From: Chloroflexota bacterium | GTDB taxonomy: Bacteria > Chloroflexota > Dehalococcoidia > DSTF01 > RBG-16-68-14 | DNA: 64,000 bases | Assembly: GCA_029262675.1 (NCBI GenBank) | Contig: JAJCYW010000017.1 | Coordinates: 59,635-123,634, forward strand | Direction of reading: 5' to 3' | Part shown: positions 51,821 to 60,420 of the stretch, one piece after another | Layout of the letters: every line of letters starts with the position of its first letter | How positions within the stretch are numbered: position 1 is the first letter of the stretch | Notes under the pieces: generated by a model | The model's input: the letters and a program-made list of their open reading frames with translations, nothing else | Databases searched by the model: none | Told to the model about the DNA's origin: nothing | Made by a program: the position numbers and the translations under genes

Positions 51821-54800
51821 TTGAAACACTTACCGCAGCAGTTCGCGTCTTCGGGTCGTTTCCCTCTGGGTCCAAGCGGCACAGTCTTCGCCACATTCGT
51901 TCTCCTGGCGGCAACAGTCTTTCTTCTAGCGAGATTCGCGACCGGAGCAACCTATGCTGGACCAGCTCCGACTCCGACAGCTCAGGCAACTGCAAATCCA
52001 TCCTCTACCAGCCAGAACCCAACTAACACGCCAACTATGACTGAAACCGCGACGGTAGGCGCCGATCCGCTACCCACGCCGACGCCCAGATTGAGCACAA
52101 CTACTACACCTACTCCGACATCGGTCTCAGAGTTCACGCCGACTCCCGCCGTTACAGCCGTGACCCCAGTCACTCCCACACCGAATTCATCCCCAGCCCC
52201 GGGATCAACTCCCGGAATCGTCCCGACGCCGACGACCACTCCCACGCCAACTCCGACCATAGATCTGAATTTGCCATCGTTACCAACGAGAGACAGCGAG
52301 CTTGGCAAGCCAGGCCTCATCGCGGAGGCAGACATCTCAGAGCTTGGAGGGCGAATCGATGCTGCTGACGGGCGGCTTACGATCGAAATCCCGGATGAAG
52401 CTGCGAATGAACGGATGAGGATCAGCATCAAGCATCTGGATGTGAAGCGACTTCCGAACGTAGACACTAGTCAGAACTCCGGCTTCCACCAAGAAGCCAA
52501 GATGTTCGCGGCATGGGAGCTTGAGGCCTACGCGATAGACCGCGACATGGCACCGATCGAGACATTTGACTCGAATATCCGCATCATCACAAACGTTGGG
52601 CCGGAGGACATGTTCGGGCTCAATCCAGGCACCATAAGGCTCTGGAATTGGTCGGAGGCCGGTCAGAAGTGGGAAACCGTTCCGGTAACCCCGGTGCCGT
52701 ACTCGGGCATCGTTGTTGCCGAGGTCGATCACTTCAGCGTGTACTCTGGAACGGCCGACCCGGCCAATCCGATGCCCCCTATAGGCCAGACTTTCCAAAC
52801 GGATTTGCAAACTGGGGCGAGCAGCGTAACATACCCGATAGATGTTCCGCAGGGCCGCGGTGGGTTACAGCCGAACTTGACTCTCTCGTATGACTCCAAC
52901 CTGCCAAACGAAATGGGTGCCTCGGCGTCCCAGGGTTCTTGGACTGGAATTGGGTGGGATCTCAACGTCGGATCAATTCGAAAGGCTTTCGTTGATGGAG
53001 GTGGAACACAGTACTTCTTGGACCTAGGTGGGTTCAGCGATGAGTTGATCCCGGATCCGACAAACGGCAATCTTTGGCGTACCAAACGCCACGACTACTT
53101 GAGGATTGAGGAGAAGGGATCCTGTGCGTTGGTGAACGCCGGGACCGGTCAAGCGAATCCAACGCCTCCCTGCTGGTGGGTCGTAACGGACAAACAGGGA
53201 ACCAAGTACTCTTTTGGTGGCACGATTGGAGCGGATGGTGACTATGCCCGATACTATGACTACTATTGGGCCGGGTCTGGCTACCAGCTCTATTACTATC
53301 GATGGGACCTGGCTAAGGTGGAAGACACTCTAGGCAACGACATCTCATACGAGTACCAGCAAGACGGTCAAATCGATACGGCAGGGGGTGGCGTGCAACC
53401 TTGGGTGTATAGTGCCTATCCGAAGAAGATCTCATACAACGACGGCAAGGTCGAAATAACATTCGACCTAGGATTCGACTCCATCCAGTCCGGCGGGTAT
53501 CCGCTAGGACCGCTTCGCGACGATACACCTAGAAACCTGGCTGCACTCGATCCACCGCAGTGCCTCTCGGCGTGGATTTCTCCATACAGATCTGGTCAGA
53601 CACGCCGCCTGGATGGGATCAGCGTTCGAGCCGAAGGTTCAGGCGCACTGCAGGCAGTCCGCGACTATGTATTCACCTACGACACAACCGACTTCACAAG
53701 GTGGACCGAGTATTGCTTTCCGATTGCCGGCGAACACACTCTGAAATCGGTGAGCGTCCGCGGAAATGACGGATCGGGCGAACTTACAAGAATGGACCTC
53801 CTCTACAGCAATGAGCCCGTCCTTGCATACTCTTCGGCAGGCCTACTAGGTGGTTACTCTCGCCCATTCCTAGAAGAGGCCAGCAACGGTCTTGGCGGAA
53901 CGGTCACATACGATTACGTTGAAAAGATAGTGGATCCGATTCCGCCTGGTGTGGGGTTCTGGAATCGGAACGTGGTTGATAAAATGACATCGGATGAGGG
54001 TATCACCGGCGCCGTTCCCTCCGTCGTAAAGCGCTACTCATACGATGACGGTCCAGCATACAGCAAACCGTCGTGGTTACTTCAAGGCCAGGACTGGATA
54101 CCGGACCAAGCCGCCGAGTACAGAGGGTTCGGTACGGTAACGGAGTTTCACGGGCCGGCCGGAGGCGACCCTGACCCGTACACGGTTCACAGCTTCCATA
54201 CCACCAACTATCCACTGCCTCCAGGGCTCGAAGACATTCAAGCAGGTCGGGAGAAATCGACGGTCGCCTATGATGGCTTAGGTGTGCTCTGGCGGCAAAC
54301 AGATGTCACCTGGAACAACCGCACGTTACCCAGCGGATGTTCCGGCGAATGCGCGCACTTTATCTTTGTGGGCAGTGTTGAAGTGTACACGGGGCCATCA
54401 CTGACTGTCGATGCTGCCCTGAAAACAACTACGAATTATGAATACGATACGGCAGGCAACCTTGTTCTTGAGGTTCAAAAAGGAGTCGACACAACCGGCG
54501 AAGACGATCGCACCATATGGCGGCCGCACCACGTTCCAACAACCATAGCCAATCCGACCTTCCTTGAAGACTGGATCATGCTGCCCCAGTTCGAGCGTAT
54601 ATATCAAGGAAGCAGCGGGAACTTGGCGTACTATGAGCTGGTTAGCCCTCTGGGCGAAAGCGAAACAGCATTCTACTATGACGGTAGTTGGTCTTACATC
54701 GCCGCCCCTTCAGTCGGAATGCTGACGGGCGTCCACAGAAACCTCGGCGAGACCAATACCTACTATGAATACGACTCATATGGCAACCTGACCGCACAGT

Positions 54801-57800
54801 CCGTTCCAACCGACATCAGCATCTACCCAGGCGGAAGCGCACAGATCCCGGCCGGCGTTGCTAAGACGACGTGGTCTTATGATCCGTCTATGCGAGTATT
54901 CCCGACGTCCACTACGAACCCTGAGGGGCACACGACGACCTTCCTCTGGGACCAGCGGATGGCGACACTCCTTGAGCGCCATGAGCCATCAGGCAACGAC
55001 ATCATCACTCAGTACGACATCTTCGGCCGTCCAACAATAGTATATGACGACTTCACATCGGCCGCAGTGCCAGCAACAATGTACGAATACGATTGGGCTT
55101 CAACCCATCTGAACCGTACCGTTACCAGAAGCCTCCTGGATGGCTCCACGTACACGTGGGAGGTCCATTGCTCTGACGGGTTCGGGCGTGAGGTTCAGGT
55201 ACGCAGGAGCCACACATCGGCCAACGATTCCGTGTTGGAAACGAGCTATAACGAACAGGGTCTCGTGGCTTACAACAGCGAACCGTTCTCCTACCCTACA
55301 AACCAGAATTGCACGGAGCCGGACACCCCTTTCATCGACAAGACGTTGTACGCGTACAACCCACTCAGCGAAGTCACCCAGATAACCAACCCCGACGGCA
55401 TCCCAAGCTACCGCAATCGCGTCTTCCTAGATTTCGAGGAAATCGACGAGAAGGGCCACAAGACGAAGCTCTTCCACGATGCGCTCGGCCGACTCACGAA
55501 GGTGGAGGAGTTCACTGGCACGAGTGCGGCAACATACAGTGTCTATGCGGAAACCCAATATGACCGCGACGTGCTTGACAACTTGGTGAAGGTTACAGAC
55601 GACGCCGGAAACGTGACGCTGATGTTCTACGATGCCTTGGGCCGTAGGACTGACCTGATGGATCCTGATCTTGGACACCAGCGGTATTCATACGACGTAG
55701 CTGGCAATTTGATCGAACAGCTTGACGCCCGTGATGAGTACGTATCGATGCAATATGACGCGCTGAACCGATTGACTCGCAAATGCTATACGGCATCGCC
55801 TTGCTCGTCCGGAAGTGCGGTTGCTACGTACACGTATGACTCCTACGACGGAGGTGTGTGCTCCACGCCAAGTGCCACAGGAGTCGGCCAACTCACCAAG
55901 ATGGTTGACGACAGTGGCACGGCCCGCTGGTGCTTCGACGCAAGAGGTCGCGAAGTCAAAGAGAGCCGAGTCATTGATGGCACCACGTACGATGTCTCCC
56001 GCACCTACAACCAAGCAGACCAGCTCAAGGACCTGACCTATCCCGATGGCGAGGTGATGCACTACTACTACGACTCGACTAGCGGGCAGCCCAACGCTCT
56101 CGGATCGTTTGTTACCTCTGCGTCGTACTATGCGGGCTTCCGGCCGGCGTCAATCACGATGGGTTATGGGACGCCGACGACGTACGACTACGATGCCCTC
56201 GGCCGCGTAACAGACATTGAAAACCTGTCCCGCCAAGACCTGCACTACGAATACGACATCGCCGGCAACGTCGAGCAAATCAGCGATGCGGCACCCGCCG
56301 GAGGGACCGTCTCCTTCACATATGATGATCTTGACCGTCTAAGGACAGCTTCGGGCGTTGCGTATTCCGCAGTGTATGAATACGACAGCATTGGCAACAT
56401 GACCCGCATCCAAGAGGACGGCAGCGATCTCTATCCGAAGTACGGTGTTGGATCACGTCCTCACGCCGTACACGTCGTCGACAACAGCTCTTCGCCATCC
56501 AATACCTCCATCGTTGCCGCCTACCAGTACGACGCCAGTGGCAACATGATCGGAGCAGAAGATACAAATGCCGGGCTCGTCGACAGCGACGGAGACGCCT
56601 GTCAAAACGCCCAAGAACGAGACACCACTACCGAGCAGGGTGAAGCGTCGTGTGGTAACCACGATCCCGCCAACTACTGGGACCGCTACGACGTTAACCA
56701 CGATGGTGTCATCGACTTGCTGACCGACATTCTCGGGGTGGTTCAACGGTACAACCCGGATGGCGTAAGTGAGCAAGCGATCATCAATTCTCACACTGAC
56801 CCGCTTAGTCCTGCGCCGGCTGCTCCTGCGTATCATCCCGCGTTCGACCGAGGTGATCCCGCTGATAGGTCTCCGGCGGACGGCGTCATCGATCTCCTTA
56901 CCGATATCCTTGGAGTAATCCAGCAACATGATCCCGACACCGCGGCGCAGCCAATTCCGTTCTCCACAACCTATGAATATGACGCGGAGAACCGCCTGAC
57001 AAAGCAGACGGTAAGTGGCGTTGAGACAGAGTACTTTTACGATGGCCTGGGCGCGCTGGCCAAGAAGACATCCGGTGGTGTCACCACCGTCTACATCGAC
57101 AACATCTACGAAAAGACGGGCGGCACAGTCGGCAAGTACTACTTCTTCAACGGCCAGCGAATAGCGAAGAACCAGAACGGCCTCTTCTACCTGCTCGCCG
57201 ACCACCTGGGTTCCACAACCACCACTCTAAGCAGCACAGGCACAGTGCTTGCCAGCCAGCAGTACTATCCCTTCGGCGGGACGCGACCCTCCAGTGACCC
57301 TATGGTGACCGATAAGCTCTTCACCGGCCACCAGCAGGAAGGCGACCTCTACTACATGCGAGCGCGCTTCTACCGGCCCGACGCCGGCCGTTTCCTCCAG
57401 CCGGACAGTATCGTGCCGGACTACACGAACCCGCAGTCACTCAACCGCTACAGTTACGTGCTGAACAACCCGCTGGCGTACACGGATCCGACAGGACACT
57501 GCGGTTTCAGCGCGAACGACGCGCGTTCGAACAACTTGCTCGGTCTGTGTGGGCCAGGAACGAATCGCAGTTATGGTATATCTCTGCCGACACATGCAAG
57601 TGGCTGGCCCGGAAACACATACTCGGAGCAGCACGGGGGGAGAGGAATCCTCGACCGTGTACGTATCGCACTAGGAGACTTCGGCGCTGGAACTCTGCCG
57701 GTCGCCGGTGAAGTGTGTGGCGGAATCGAGGCGGCCACAGGCCGTTCTTGCTTCGGAGACAGCCTGACGTGGCAGGAGCGAGGCATCAGCGCAGGCTTCA

Positions 57801-58150
57801 TATTCGTGCCCTTCATTGGTTCAAGCATGTTCCGTTCCGGAGATGAAGCCGCTGATGCTTTGAACGCTGGCAAGCGAGCCCTTCAGGGCGGTGAAATAAC
57901 AGACACGTTCAGGGGTGGCAATCTGACCATTACGTTCAAACATGGAGGCCGACACGCTACGGAGTTGGGTCTAAACGTCGGTAAGGTCAACCAAGCTATT
58001 GCGGACGATGTCGCAATGCGCGCAGCTCAAGCCCCTGGCGGCGGCTTCTATGGTATCGTCCGGGTTGATGGAATACCCCTCGAGTATCGGGCACACGTAC
58101 TTCCTGACGGGACGATCAACGTTGGGACGTATCGTGAAGTAGATTACTAG
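51821..58150 (+). CDS. RHS/YD-repeat polymorphic toxin with embedded dockerin-like module
   Basis: The start of this 2109-residue protein is TTG at 51821, five bases after GGAGG. In order it has a membrane/signal segment (GTVFATFVLLAATVFLLARF), a Thr/Pro linker (about 50-150), a beta-rich domain (about 160-310), an SpvB-like entry (TYPIDVPQGRGGLQPNLTL), and a YD-repeat shell with many YEYD/YDALGR motifs. A dockerin-like insert follows (about 1588-1710), then the RHS core end (YYMRARFYRPDAGRFLQPD; LNRYSYVLNNPLAYTDPTGH, about 1845-1893) and a variable 217-residue C-terminal toxin ending GTINVGTYREVDY. The shell encapsulates the toxin. The toxin fold is not recognised; its KHGGRHA could supply catalytic His residues. 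Confidence 0.88.
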   Translation: MKHLPQQFASSGRFPLGPSGTVFATFVLLAATVFLLARFATGATYAGPAPTPTAQATANPSSTSQNPTNTPTMTETATVGADPLPTPTPRLSTTTTPTPTSVSEFTPTPAVTAVTPVTPTPNSSPAPGSTPGIVPTPTTTPTPTPTIDLNLPSLPTRDSELGKPGLIAEADISELGGRIDAADGRLTIEIPDEAANERMRISIKHLDVKRLPNVDTSQNSGFHQEAKMFAAWELEAYAIDRDMAPIETFDSNIRIITNVGPEDMFGLNPGTIRLWNWSEAGQKWETVPVTPVPYSGIVVAEVDHFSVYSGTADPANPMPPIGQTFQTDLQTGASSVTYPIDVPQGRGGLQPNLTLSYDSNLPNEMGASASQGSWTGIGWDLNVGSIRKAFVDGGGTQYFLDLGGFSDELIPDPTNGNLWRTKRHDYLRIEEKGSCALVNAGTGQANPTPPCWWVVTDKQGTKYSFGGTIGADGDYARYYDYYWAGSGYQLYYYRWDLAKVEDTLGNDISYEYQQDGQIDTAGGGVQPWVYSAYPKKISYNDGKVEITFDLGFDSIQSGGYPLGPLRDDTPRNLAALDPPQCLSAWISPYRSGQTRRLDGISVRAEGSGALQAVRDYVFTYDTTDFTRWTEYCFPIAGEHTLKSVSVRGNDGSGELTRMDLLYSNEPVLAYSSAGLLGGYSRPFLEEASNGLGGTVTYDYVEKIVDPIPPGVGFWNRNVVDKMTSDEGITGAVPSVVKRYSYDDGPAYSKPSWLLQGQDWIPDQAAEYRGFGTVTEFHGPAGGDPDPYTVHSFHTTNYPLPPGLEDIQAGREKSTVAYDGLGVLWRQTDVTWNNRTLPSGCSGECAHFIFVGSVEVYTGPSLTVDAALKTTTNYEYDTAGNLVLEVQKGVDTTGEDDRTIWRPHHVPTTIANPTFLEDWIMLPQFERIYQGSSGNLAYYELVSPLGESETAFYYDGSWSYIAAPSVGMLTGVHRNLGETNTYYEYDSYGNLTAQSVPTDISIYPGGSAQIPAGVAKTTWSYDPSMRVFPTSTTNPEGHTTTFLWDQRMATLLERHEPSGNDIITQYDIFGRPTIVYDDFTSAAVPATMYEYDWASTHLNRTVTRSLLDGSTYTWEVHCSDGFGREVQVRRSHTSANDSVLETSYNEQGLVAYNSEPFSYPTNQNCTEPDTPFIDKTLYAYNPLSEVTQITNPDGIPSYRNRVFLDFEEIDEKGHKTKLFHDALGRLTKVEEFTGTSAATYSVYAETQYDRDVLDNLVKVTDDAGNVTLMFYDALGRRTDLMDPDLGHQRYSYDVAGNLIEQLDARDEYVSMQYDALNRLTRKCYTASPCSSGSAVATYTYDSYDGGVCSTPSATGVGQLTKMVDDSGTARWCFDARGREVKESRVIDGTTYDVSRTYNQADQLKDLTYPDGEVMHYYYDSTSGQPNALGSFVTSASYYAGFRPASITMGYGTPTTYDYDALGRVTDIENLSRQDLHYEYDIAGNVEQISDAAPAGGTVSFTYDDLDRLRTASGVAYSAVYEYDSIGNMTRIQEDGSDLYPKYGVGSRPHAVHVVDNSSSPSNTSIVAAYQYDASGNMIGAEDTNAGLVDSDGDACQNAQERDTTTEQGEASCGNHDPANYWDRYDVNHDGVIDLLTDILGVVQRYNPDGVSEQAIINSHTDPLSPAPAAPAYHPAFDRGDPADRSPADGVIDLLTDILGVIQQHDPDTAAQPIPFSTTYEYDAENRLTKQTVSGVETEYFYDGLGALAKKTSGGVTTVYIDNIYEKTGGTVGKYYFFNGQRIAKNQNGLFYLLADHLGSTTTTLSSTGTVLASQQYYPFGGTRPSSDPMVTDKLFTGHQQEGDLYYMRARFYRPDAGRFLQPDSIVPDYTNPQSLNRYSYVLNNPLAYTDPTGHCGFSANDARSNNLLGLCGPGTNRSYGISLPTHASGWPGNTYSEQHGGRGILDRVRIALGDFGAGTLPVAGEVCGGIEAATGRSCFGDSLTWQERGISAGFIFVPFIGSSMFRSGDEAADALNAGKRALQGGEITDTFRGGNLTITFKHGGRHATELGLNVGKVNQAIADDVAMRAAQAPGGGFYGIVRVDGIPLEYRAHVLPDGTINVGTYREVDY
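56582..56950 (+). other. dockerin-like module embedded between YD repeats
   Basis: The insert holds a DSDGDACQNAQE lead, loop 1 DVNHDGVIDLLTDILGVVQRY and loop 2 PADGVIDLLTDILGVIQQH. YD repeats (YQYDASGNM before, YEYDAENRL after) flank it directly. Loop 1 matches the dockerin calcium pattern DxNxDGxIDxxD. Two downstream proteins end in the same module. Confidence 0.75.
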
Positions 58151-58159
58151 GTCTACAAA

Positions 58160-58525
58160 ATGAGCGATGGATTCCGAAATCTCACAGAGGCTGAGTTAAT
58201 TCTCTTGAAGAGGCTACTTGAGGCGCCAATGGATGACGATGAGCGCGAAAAGCTGATGGGCCAGCTCGCCGATTGTCTTGTTCGCGAAGTACAAGAGTAC
58301 AATGACAATTATGGGAGCATCGAATTCGAATGCGCTAGACCATTGGGGGAACACTACACAGTAGCCGAGGCTCACGGAAAGGACTCTGATGGGGCAGACG
58401 TGTACATCCTACTTTGTGTATCGAATGGCGAGCTCCATGAAATGGAAGTCGTAAGAGCTGACGGAAGGCCTCTGCTGAACATGCCATCCGCTGAGGACTT
58501 TGATGTCACAGAGTACAGACCTTGA
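58160..58525 (+). CDS. putative immunity protein of the RHS toxin
   Basis: The 121-residue acidic protein starts ten bases after the toxin gene stop (NLTEAELILLKRLLEAPM; ILLCVSNGELHEMEVVRADG). It resembles small DUF6984-type proteins found behind RHS toxins, with an N-terminal helix pair and a C-terminal beta sheet. Position, size and charge are typical of an immunity protein that blocks the C-terminal toxin. The family match is from memory. Confidence 0.6.
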   Translation: MSDGFRNLTEAELILLKRLLEAPMDDDEREKLMGQLADCLVREVQEYNDNYGSIEFECARPLGEHYTVAEAHGKDSDGADVYILLCVSNGELHEMEVVRADGRPLLNMPSAEDFDVTEYRP

Positions 58526-58860
58526 CCGCCGATCGAAGGCTGGCAAGGCCGATGTAAGCAATCCTGAGAAAGGAAATACCAGCGTGATGAGTCCGGTTGT
58601 GTCGTGCTACAGCTAGATACAACGTCAAGTGCGTTCCGAGAGCAACGTGACCTCAAGCTGACGATTCAACTTTCGGATTTGCCACCACTAGAGAGACGAG
58701 CAGACTGTGAGCCAAGGTGCTAGCTACTAAGGGCGGAGAGTTCATGGTTGCTGGCTACGATGGCGAGACCCATCTCGAGGGGAGCAGAGACGGAGTTCAC
58801 TAGTTCCGGCGAGTACACTAATTGAGAGATCGCTACAAAGGCGAAGCGAGGAGGTCAGAC
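58526..58860. other. intergenic region after the immunity gene
   Basis: I see no gene, promoter pair or hairpin that I would support in these 335 bp. Remnants of displaced toxin/immunity genes are common at such positions but none can be read here. Confidence 0.4.
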
Positions 58861-59985
58861 ATGCGGAAGAACCCACAGGCCCGAAGGATCCTAAGGCAGT
58901 ACACGCTCCTCGCGATACTCAGCTCAGTGATAGTAGCTATCGCGGTGCTGCTTTCGGCGACTCAGCAGAACTGGCTTTCCTCTCACAGCGCATCGGCGGC
59001 GGGAGGCGGGCCCGAAATGGCGCTGACGGTCGTCGATGGCGGCTTCTGCAACGGGAGCGCATGCTACGCTGCCGCCGGTGAGGACTTCACGCTGGGCGTG
59101 GAGGTTGTCACGGCGCCTGCGGCTGGGTACGCCGCAATCCAAACGTTTGTGGACTACGGCATCTTCGAACCTGCTGCCAGCGAGGACATCTACCCTCCAG
59201 GTAGCTGCGACGATGGCTGGGACAACGGCCACGATGGTGCGAAGGATCGGCTCGATGAAGACTGCGCGACGGTGCATCTCTCCTACAGCCCTCTTCCGGA
59301 CGCGGATCTTGACGGCAGTACCACGATAGAGAACTCGGAGCGAGGACCAGCCCGCGAGATTGTCTGGCCCGAACTAGCACCAGTTGCAGCGTTCCGGCAT
59401 GAATTCGGCCCCGGCTTCGTCGGCCACGCCGGACTAACAGGGGTTCTTCCGCCATTCCCGAATAGCACTCATCTGGGCACGATTGTTGAGTTGGAAATGA
59501 GCTGTCCTGCCAGCCCAATCCAGTCGCCCATTTCCCTCCTCCCTCATGCCGATCCAATCGCTGAGGGATCCGGTTCGGCCTTTGTAGAGCCGGTTGGGCT
59601 AACGCTGATCGTACCAAAGGTGGGTTCAATTACTGTTAATTGCGTATCGCCGCAGTCGTTCCCCGGCGATACGGACGGTGACGGCTGTGCTGACGCCAAG
59701 GAGTTGGGTACGGACGTAACGTTAGGCGGCCAGCGGGATTGGCTCGATCCTTGGGACTTCTACGACGTAAGCTCTCCGAAAGATGGCGTTATCGACCTGC
59801 TGAATGACATTTTGGGAGTAGTCAACCATTACGCTCCGACTGGAGACCCACCTTACGACGCCTACTATGATCGCGGTCCCTCGGCGGGTCCGAACGGCTG
59901 GAACTTGACTGAGCCAGACGGCGTAATCGATCTATTGATTGACATCACAGGCGTCCAACTCCAATTCGGCCACGACTGCAATTAG
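58861..59985 (+). CDS. secreted cohesin-like protein with C-terminal dockerin-like module
   Basis: The protein has 374 residues from the ATG at 58861 (GAGGAGG upstream). An N-terminal signal/membrane segment (LLAILSSVIVAIAVLLSA) is followed by a beta-rich domain of about 210 residues (DFTLGVEVVTAPAAGYAAIQTFVDYG) that resembles a cohesin-like fold. The end module (about 267-374) carries FPGDTDGDGCADAKELG and two loops, KDGVIDLLNDILGVVNHY and PDGVIDLLIDITGVQLQF. It is probably displayed on or released from the cell; the partner is unknown. The cohesin-like call is tentative. Confidence 0.65.
   Translation: MRKNPQARRILRQYTLLAILSSVIVAIAVLLSATQQNWLSSHSASAAGGGPEMALTVVDGGFCNGSACYAAAGEDFTLGVEVVTAPAAGYAAIQTFVDYGIFEPAASEDIYPPGSCDDGWDNGHDGAKDRLDEDCATVHLSYSPLPDADLDGSTTIENSERGPAREIVWPELAPVAAFRHEFGPGFVGHAGLTGVLPPFPNSTHLGTIVELEMSCPASPIQSPISLLPHADPIAEGSGSAFVEPVGLTLIVPKVGSITVNCVSPQSFPGDTDGDGCADAKELGTDVTLGGQRDWLDPWDFYDVSSPKDGVIDLLNDILGVVNHYAPTGDPPYDAYYDRGPSAGPNGWNLTEPDGVIDLLIDITGVQLQFGHDCN
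59659..59982 (+). other. C-terminal dockerin-like module, copy 2
   Basis: The module is about 108 residues: a DTDGDGC calcium loop, a LGGQRDWLDPWDFYDV block, loop 1, the linker PPYDAYYDRGPSAGPNGWN and loop 2. It is closely similar to 62149-62478. Confidence 0.8.
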
Positions 59986-60420
59986 GGTCGTAGCGGCGCG
60001 GGGCTACGCTGATGCCCCTGTTCCGCGCGGAGCTCTGATTCCCGCATGCGGCGGACGAGGCGCACTAGCCAGATTCCGTCGATAGGCGCATGAACTTGGC
60101 ACGCGTCACTGGACGTCGCTGGGCACTGGATCGTATGGCCCCTCGATACGGCGACCCGAGCACTGCAATCCGGAGTCAGTACTCAACCTGGTCCTGCAAG
60201 GCGCCGATGCAGCGGCGGTGAACGGGCCGGCCAAGCAGATTTCGTCGACACGATGCGCTCATAGTGTCACGCCCTCCCATCAGCCTGAGCGTGCCCACCC
60301 CGGCCGCTTGACAAACCGAGGTCAACCTGTATAGTAGGGGGCACTGACAGCCGCCGGCGGCCACGGCTCGTATCCCAGGCGTTGTCCCCGCCAACTCCTG
60401 ATGACCTGGGGAGCTCTCTC
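59986..60420. other. intergenic region with promoter
   Basis: There is no gene in these 435 bp. A strong promoter lies at 60308-60335. The remainder shows no repeat or hairpin worth listing. Confidence 0.5.
60308..60335 (+). promoter_or_regulatory. sigma-70-type promoter of the FG-GAP protein gene
   Basis: A consensus TTGACA (60308-60313) and TATAGT (60330-60335) are separated by 16 bp, about 85 bases upstream of the start codon at 60421. Confidence 0.6.
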
